DNA of 9,046 nucleotides from an uncultured Propionibacteriaceae bacterium (GTDB lineage Bacteria; Actinomycetota; Actinomycetes; Propionibacteriales; Propionibacteriaceae). Position 1 is the stretch's first letter, and each line of letters opens with the position of its first letter. The translations under genes and the position numbers were made by a program. The notes below the pieces were generated by a model. The model made no database searches. It saw nothing but the letters and a program-made list of their open reading frames with translations, and was not told where the DNA came from. The stretch lies in NCBI GenBank assembly GCA_937988865.1, contig CALKHV010000144.1, positions 1-9,046 on the forward strand, given 5' to 3'. Shown here in pieces: positions 5,705-9,046 of this stretch.

Positions 5705-6577
5705 CTAGCGCGTGAACGTCCTGCGCTCGATGGCCGCGATCTGATCCTCGGTCACGGGTACCGGGTGTCCGAACGCGCCCTCGAATCGGCACGCCGCTGC
5801 CCCGGCGAGGGTGCCCTTCACCATGGCTGCGCGTGGGTCGTGACTCTGTGTCCAGTGGTGGAGGAACCCCGTGATGAAGGAGTCGCCGGCGCCGAGCGCG
5901 TCCACCACCGGTGTCGGAACAATCGGTTCGTGAAACTCGCCGTCGGCTGTGTAACCGAACGCCCCACCGGCCCCAGCCGTGATGAGGACAACCTGAGGGC
6001 CGTGGGCCAGGACCGAGTGCGCGAACTCGGTGCGCTGTGCTGGCGCCAGATGTGCGCCGGAGAAGCAGGCGACCGTGATGTGCGGGAGGAGGTCGTTGAT
6101 GTGTGGGGCCTCCCCCACTTCTGAGAAGTCGTAGCTGACCGGCGCCAGGGCGGCGAGTCGTGGCAACAGGTGGTCGATCCCTGAGTACACGGACGTGTGG
6201 ATCAGCCGAGAGGCCGCGAAGCGGGCCTCGTCGTCAGGGGTCAGTCGCAGGGCGAGTGAACGCTGGACGCCACCACGGTTCGACCCCACAAACACCCGAT
6301 CGCCGTCGTCGGTGACGTCGACCAGTGCCTGTCCGGACGCACCATGCGCGCGGCGCACCCCATCAGTGCCCACCCCCAACCGCTCGAGCGTGGCGACGAT
6401 GTGATCTCCGAACTCGTCGTCGCCGACGATTCCGGTGAAGCTGGCGTCCGCCTGGTGCAGGAGCACGGCGTAGGCGGCGACGTTGTAGGCGTTTCCGCCT
6501 GGATAGGCCTGTCTGCGGTCCCGAAACACGTCGACGACGTTGTCTCCCACGCAGGCGATTGGACGCAGAGTTGTCAT
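5705..6577 (-). CDS. PfkB (ribokinase) family sugar kinase, fructoselysine 6-kinase (FrlD)-like
   Basis: A 290-residue cytoplasmic ATP-dependent kinase. The ATG at 6577 lies 1 bp after the permease stop, with AAGGG six bases upstream. It carries both PfkB signatures: the sugar-binding PGGNAYNVA (26-34) after VGDNVVD (10-16), and the ATP/anion-hole DALGAGDSFITGF (226-238) with catalytic base Asp232. VGDDEFGDHI (51-60) is also typical. Several stretches resemble FrlD as I recall it: the opening GDN-x-VD, GGNA-x-NVA, the run DGDRVFVGSNRGGV (91-104), and YDFSE (149-153), where FrlD has FDFSD. FrlD phosphorylates fructoselysine at C6 after import. At 290 residues it is slightly longer than typical FrlD (about 260). 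Context with a sugar ABC transporter and GntR/UTRA regulator supports this. Another ketose or amino-sugar substrate remains possible. The family is certain, the substrate is inference. Confidence 0.92.
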   Translation of the reverse strand: MTTLRPIACVGDNVVDVFRDRRQAYPGGNAYNVAAYAVLLHQADASFTGIVGDDEFGDHIVATLERLGVGTDGVRRAHGASGQALVDVTDDGDRVFVGSNRGGVQRSLALRLTPDDEARFAASRLIHTSVYSGIDHLLPRLAALAPVSYDFSEVGEAPHINDLLPHITVACFSGAHLAPAQRTEFAHSVLAHGPQVVLITAGAGGAFGYTADGEFHEPIVPTPVVDALGAGDSFITGFLHHWTQSHDPRAAMVKGTLAGAAACRFEGAFGHPVPVTEDQIAAIERRTFTR

Positions 6578-6578
6578 G

Positions 6579-7412
6579 TCAGCCCTTCACGCTTCCGGCG
6601 GTGATGCCGGCAATGAGGAACCGTTGCCCCAGCAGGAACACAACGACGATGGGGACAGCGGCGATGGTCAAGCCCGCCAGAAGGACGCCCCAGTCAGTCG
6701 CAAGCGCGTCCCGGAACGCCATCAGGCCGGCGGGGATGGTTCGCAGTTCGTCACTGTTGACGAAGATCAGAGCGAACAGGAACTCGTTCCAGGTGTAGTA
6801 GATGGTGAGGATGGCTGCCGTGGCGAGCACACCTGAACTGACTGGCCAGTACACATTGACGAAGGTACGGAAGGATCCACACCCGTCCAACCGACTCGCC
6901 TCCTCCAGTTCCCTGGGGACCTCGAGGAAGACGGCCCGGATGAGCAGGATCGCCATGGGCAACCGGTACGCCACGTAGGGCAGGACCATCGCTTCGTAGG
7001 TGTCGATGATCCCCACGCGTCCGAGCAGGTCGTACAGGGGAACGATGCTCACCTGGGGTGAGATGACCAACGACCCCATGACCGCCATCAGAGTCAGCCG
7101 CGCCACCCAGTTGTGCATACGCACGAGTGAGTAGGCCGCAAGAGCGGCCACCACCAGCACCAGCGCAGTCGTGACCGAGGTGACAACGAGGCTGTTCACG
7201 AAGTACTGGGAGACACCCATCTCCCAGGCCTGTGAGTAGTTCTCGAACTTCCAGGCGGTGGGCAGGCTCCAGGGACGCCCGTAGACCTCGACGGACGGCT
7301 TGAACGAACTGATCACCATCCACAACAGCGGCAGCGCCAGAATGAGGGCGTACACGGTCAGGACGAGTCTCCCGGGCAGGAGACGTACACCGGAGATGTG
7401 CGACTGCGACAT
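6579..7412 (-). CDS. Sugar ABC transporter permease, MalG type
   Basis: A 277-residue inner-membrane protein. The ATG at 7412-7410 is preferred: AGGGAG lies five bases upstream, and the protein opens MSQSHISGVRLLPGRLVLTV. An in-frame GTG two codons earlier would overlap the upstream permease stop as GTGA. The frame continues further upstream only as antiparallel noise from the other permease. Six hydrophobic segments are visible, including LVLTVYALILALPLLWMVIS near the start and VPIVVVFLLGQRFLIAG near the end. The cytoplasmic EAA loop at 169-190 reads LEEASRLDGCG...WP, the contact site for the ATPase. IDTYEAMVLPYVAYRLPMAI (136-155) is typical of MalG-type partners. It pairs with the MalF-type permease encoded immediately upstream (2-bp gap) and sits 1 bp before the kinase. 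It corresponds in position to frlM of Bacillus. Confidence 0.93.
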   Translation of the reverse strand: MSQSHISGVRLLPGRLVLTVYALILALPLLWMVISSFKPSVEVYGRPWSLPTAWKFENYSQAWEMGVSQYFVNSLVVTSVTTALVLVVAALAAYSLVRMHNWVARLTLMAVMGSLVISPQVSIVPLYDLLGRVGIIDTYEAMVLPYVAYRLPMAILLIRAVFLEVPRELEEASRLDGCGSFRTFVNVYWPVSSGVLATAAILTIYYTWNEFLFALIFVNSDELRTIPAGLMAFRDALATDWGVLLAGLTIAAVPIVVVFLLGQRFLIAGITAGSVKG

Positions 7413-7414
7413 GG

Positions 7415-8296
7415 TCACTCCCTGCCTGTGCGGAAGAGGCGCGCCTGGCCCAGGGACAGCGCCAGGGTGATGACGAAGATCAGCGTTGCCACAGCGGACG
7501 CGTAGCCCATCTGATTCTGGAAGAACCCGACCCGGTACATGTAGGTGGCCAGCACCTGGCTGGAATTGCCGGGACCCCCGCCCGTCAGGATGTAGGGCTC
7601 GGAGAACACCGTGAACGCACCGCTGACGGTCAGCACCATGACGACGAAGATCATCTCGCGGGTCTGCGGCAGCGTGACACTGAAGTACTGGCGCAGCAGC
7701 CCTGCGCCGTCCAACGCCGCGGCCTCGTAGAGGTCCGTGGGGATGTTCTGCATCGACACGATGAACAACAACATGGTGTAGCCGACGCTCTGCCATTGCG
7801 ACACGCTGATCACCGCATAGATGGCCGTGGTGGTGTCACCCAGCCAGGGTTGGGCGAGGTTGCCCAGACCCACGGCCTCCAGGAGACCGTTGAGAAGCCC
7901 GTCGGTTGCGTCGAACACGAAGGTGAAGAGGATGGCGACCGCTGTCATCGAGATCAACACGGGGACGAAGAAGAAGCTGCGGGCCGCGGTTGCCAACCGA
8001 TTCGGCAGCACGACGAGGACTGTCGCTGCGAGGGCGTGGGAGAAGAGCACCTGCATCACGACGGAGATCACCGCATAGAGCACGTTGTTGGTCAGGGCGA
8101 TGCGAACGATGGGATCGGTGACCAACTGCTTGTAGTTGGCCAACCCGACGAACGACTTTTCCGCGCTCCCGAGGGTGAACTCGCTGAAGCTGAACCCGAC
8201 GTTGGCGACGAGCGGGTAGAGGATGAACACGCCCAGGAAGATCAGCGCGGGCAGTAGGAATAGGTGGTCGAGCACGCGTTCGGTCTTGCTTCTCAT
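7415..8296 (-). CDS. Sugar ABC transporter permease, MalF type
   Basis: A 293-residue inner-membrane permease. The ATG at 8296 is preceded by a GAGGGGAG-type purine-rich ribosome site. It opens with LDHLFLLPALIFLGVFILYP (first membrane segment, 9-28), the usual start of UgpA/MalF-type sugar permeases, then the periplasmic FVGLANYKQLVTD (49-61). Further segments include VLYAVISVVMQVLF (72-85) and AVAILFTFVF (119-128). The EAA loop at 190-210 reads YEAAALDGAGLLRQYFSVTLP in register, coupling to the ATPase, and FSEPYILTGGGPGNSS is the typical loop after it. It forms the translocation pore with the next permease. No ATPase gene is present, as is common in actinobacteria, where a shared MsiK-type ATPase can serve many transporters. 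It corresponds in position to frlN. Confidence 0.94.
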   Translation of the reverse strand: MRSKTERVLDHLFLLPALIFLGVFILYPLVANVGFSFSEFTLGSAEKSFVGLANYKQLVTDPIVRIALTNNVLYAVISVVMQVLFSHALAATVLVVLPNRLATAARSFFFVPVLISMTAVAILFTFVFDATDGLLNGLLEAVGLGNLAQPWLGDTTTAIYAVISVSQWQSVGYTMLLFIVSMQNIPTDLYEAAALDGAGLLRQYFSVTLPQTREMIFVVMVLTVSGAFTVFSEPYILTGGGPGNSSQVLATYMYRVGFFQNQMGYASAVATLIFVITLALSLGQARLFRTGRE

Positions 8297-8323
8297 GGTC
8301 TCCCCTCACCTGACGGCGGGATG

Positions 8324-8352
8324 CTCGGCCGGGCCCGGTGGGCCCGGCCGAG
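8324..8352 (-). terminator. Perfect 13-bp GC-rich stem-loop between binding-protein and permease genes
   Basis: Arms CTCGGCCGGGCCC (8324-8336) and GGGCCCGGCCGAG (8340-8352) pair perfectly around a 3-base loop. The stem begins 4 bases after the binding-protein stop codon, and no U-run follows in the transcribed direction. It is best read as an mRNA-stabilising or partial-termination element giving more binding protein than permease, a usual design in sugar ABC operons. Confidence 0.75.
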
Positions 8353-8356
8353 ACGA

Positions 8357-9046
8357 TCAGCCGCGAACCTGCTTGGCGGTTGCCTGAACCTGCTGCATGA
8401 CCTGCTCGGGCGTCTTCTCACCACCCAGCAGGAGCTGGGTCTCGGTGAGATAGGTGGCGACGAGGCGCTGGTCCAGTGCATTGTCGAGCCACGGCGTCAT
8501 GTCGCTGGATTCGGCGATGTTGGTGGCCATCTCCTTGACAGCGTCGGGGGCGTCCGACTTGGCAACCGCACCGGTGATCGCGCTGAGTTCCCCGGTTTGA
8601 TTCGTCCATTCCACGCCCATGGTCTCGCTGAACAGGAACTTGACCAGCTTCAGCGCCTCATCGGGATGTTTGGAGTTCTTGGCGATCATGAACCCCTCGG
8701 GCGCACCGGTCAGCTGCGACTGGTCGCCCTTGCCCGCCGGGACGCTCGGGAAGTTGAAGGTGCCCCACTCGAGGTTGGTGTCCTTGAAGTAGTCGTATTC
8801 GGCACCCTCCAGGTACATCATGGCGGCCTTGCCGGCGATGAAGGCGTCACGTGCCTGCTGGTGTCCGACCGCGTTGGGGGTGGGCGTCATGAAGGGGAGC
8901 AGGTCGGCGAAACGCTGGAGTGCGTCAACGTAGCCTGGATCGGTGAACTCACCTGTGGTGGGTTCGTAGTCCTTCGCGGTCACGGCGGGATCGACGATGC
9001 GCTGATTGAGCGTCCCGACGTAGTGGGCGATCGTCCACTGATCCTT
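8357..9046 (-). CDS. Extracellular solute-binding protein, family 1 (sugar ABC transporter), partial
   Basis: The frame is open to the right edge, so the signal peptide, lipobox Cys and N-lobe are outside the window; about 229 C-terminal residues are visible, roughly half of a family-1 protein. The visible start, KDQWTIAHYVGTLNQRIVDP, matches the W-T-x-x-H/Y...G/L-N region of these proteins. DAFIAGKAAMMYLEGAEYDY is the hallmark F-x-x-G-K-A-A-M segment. FPSVPAGKGDQSQLTGAPEGFMIAKNSKHPDEALKLVKFL is the usual second hallmark (split here: FPSVPAGKGDQ, then GAPEGFMIAKNSKHPDEA, then LKLVKFLFS). The C-terminus is helical. It would be secreted and membrane-anchored, and bind the substrate for the two permeases encoded downstream. 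It corresponds in position to frlO. The ligand cannot be read from sequence. Confidence 0.94.
   Translation of the reverse strand, partial: KDQWTIAHYVGTLNQRIVDPAVTAKDYEPTTGEFTDPGYVDALQRFADLLPFMTPTPNAVGHQQARDAFIAGKAAMMYLEGAEYDYFKDTNLEWGTFNFPSVPAGKGDQSQLTGAPEGFMIAKNSKHPDEALKLVKFLFSETMGVEWTNQTGELSAITGAVAKSDAPDAVKEMATNIAESSDMTPWLDNALDQRLVATYLTETQLLLGGEKTPEQVMQQVQATAKQVRG

Noticed and set aside
7413..7796. N-terminal extension of the MalG-type permease by 128 residues
   Set aside because: The extension is out-of-frame noise from the upstream permease gene (Arg/His/Gly-rich); the ATG at 7412 has a proper ribosome site and gives the usual family length.
1..9046. CRISPR arrays, tRNA or rRNA genes, insertion sequences
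   Set aside because: No spaced direct repeats, cloverleaf-like segments, or transposase motifs were seen on either strand.

Overview
The window comes from a high-GC bacterium. Its codon use is strongly G/C-ending, it uses GTG and TTG starts after strong Shine-Dalgarno sites, and it has a family-1 sugar ABC cluster with no ATPase gene alongside. Together these suggest an actinobacterium. The species cannot be told from this sequence.

Left part (1-743, + strand): the 3' end of a long gene that enters from the left edge. It looks like the C-terminal tail of an actinobacterial MobF/TraA-type relaxase. It converges, with an 8-bp gap, on a two-gene type II restriction-modification (R-M) operon on the - strand (752-3378). 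A gamma-class N6-adenine DNA methyltransferase (motifs FTPP, LEPSCGDG, NPPY) is followed by a PD-(D/E)XK-like endonuclease. The methyltransferase stop overlaps a TTG start for the endonuclease.

Middle part (3379-4908): a mosaic of small genes and remnants. It holds a small protein with a sigma-70 region 4-type helix-turn-helix just upstream of, and on the same strand as, the methyltransferase. Divergent from it is a small unidentified + strand gene. Next comes a C-terminal fragment of a lytic transglycosylase that has lost its catalytic part and carries an in-frame TAG, then about 400 bp with no convincing gene. The relaxase tail and the transglycosylase remnant are both parts known from conjugative elements, so 1-4908 reads as a partly decayed mobile island carrying an R-M module.

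Right part (4909-9046, all - strand): a compact sugar-uptake operon. In transcription order it encodes a family-1 solute-binding protein (cut by the right edge), a 13-bp perfect stem-loop, two MalF/MalG-type permeases, a PfkB-family kinase resembling fructoselysine 6-kinase (FrlD), and a GntR/UTRA (HutC-type) repressor. This order matches the Bacillus subtilis frlO-frlN-frlM-frlD cluster with its GntR regulator. Uptake and 6-phosphorylation of a fructosamine (Amadori product) is therefore the leading hypothesis. A deglycase gene would be expected beyond the right edge.
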